From an uncultured Lachnospiraceae bacterium (lineage in GTDB: Bacteria > Bacillota > Clostridia > Lachnospirales > Lachnospiraceae), in contig CAMWTP010000001.1 in assembly GCA_947177165.1 (NCBI GenBank), positions 159,084 to 223,083 of the forward strand: a stretch of 64,000 nucleotides of DNA, given 5' to 3'. How positions within the stretch are numbered: the first letter of the stretch is position 1; every line of letters starts with the position of its first letter. Shown piece after piece: positions 63,987 to 64,000 of the stretch. A model generated the notes under the pieces. That model was not told where the DNA came from. It made no database searches and saw nothing but the letters and a program-made list of their open reading frames with translations. A program made the translations under genes and the position numbers.

Positions 63987-64000
63987 CATGTTCTATTCCT

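Overview
The window reads as chromosome of a spore-forming, motile member of the Clostridia, most likely a Lachnospiraceae. The basis is murB-rapZ-whiA gene order, a spoIID-spoIIQ-like engulfment pair, a chemoreceptor fused to a PilZ domain, a YtrA-type GntR/ABC operon and strong AGGAGG-type ribosome binding sites. No rRNA, tRNA, CRISPR array, prophage or intact insertion sequence was seen.

Layout. (1) 1-4.2 kb, minus strand: an unknown membrane-anchored protein (cut by the left edge), a methyltransferase and an MCP-PilZ chemoreceptor. (2) 4.25 kb: a relB/dinJ-type antitoxin gene that still has its promoter but breaks off after 15 recognisable codons, marking the left junction of an accessory block. 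(3) 4.3-52.2 kb: one very large, AT-rich, entirely minus-strand surface-glycan or glycoconjugate locus. (4) 52.3-54.65 kb, plus strand: GntR regulator, ABC ATPase and ABC permease. (5) 54.7-64 kb, minus strand: ordinary chromosome (murI, amidohydrolase, spoIIQ-like, spoIID-like, diacylglycerol-kinase-like, whiA, rapZ, murB, ROK glucokinase) with two families of short structured repeats.

The glycan locus, read in transcription order from 52.2 kb leftwards, starts with a duplicated two-gene module (small unknown protein plus GT9-like transferase). This brackets a fused nucleotidyltransferase/kinase, a KpsF-like SIS isomerase and a HAD phosphatase, which look like a heptose- or pentose-type NDP-sugar pathway. 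Next is a translationally coupled sugar operon: YhcH, NeuA-like cytidylyltransferase, GmhA-like isomerase, 2-hydroxyacid dehydrogenase, IMPase, methyltransferase, Gfo/Idh oxidoreductase and FkbM methyltransferase. Two KpsS-like transferases and a HAD/RDG protein follow. Then comes the most interesting part, FkbH-like protein, acyl carrier protein, VOC protein, MBOAT and SGNH protein, which matches the logic of dltABCD but with an FkbH-type loader where D-alanine ligase DltA would be. Two further MBOATs and one more SGNH protein follow, then a stretch of decayed genes (19.6-28.7 kb). The last segment holds a HAD/KpsS fusion, a CMP-sugar synthetase, an HMGL-type aldolase, an acyltransferase-3, two more HAD/RDG proteins and a large polytopic DUF6020-like protein.

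Three promoters inside the locus (52.2, 25.8 and 20.0 kb) share the same TTGAAA-17-TATAAT core and upstream flank, so the block is probably expressed as three co-regulated units. No Wzx, Wzy, Wzz or ABC exporter is present, although chromosomal genes flank the block on both sides. Export must be encoded elsewhere, be done by an unrecognised protein, or not be needed because part of the glycan is built on a cytoplasmic acceptor.
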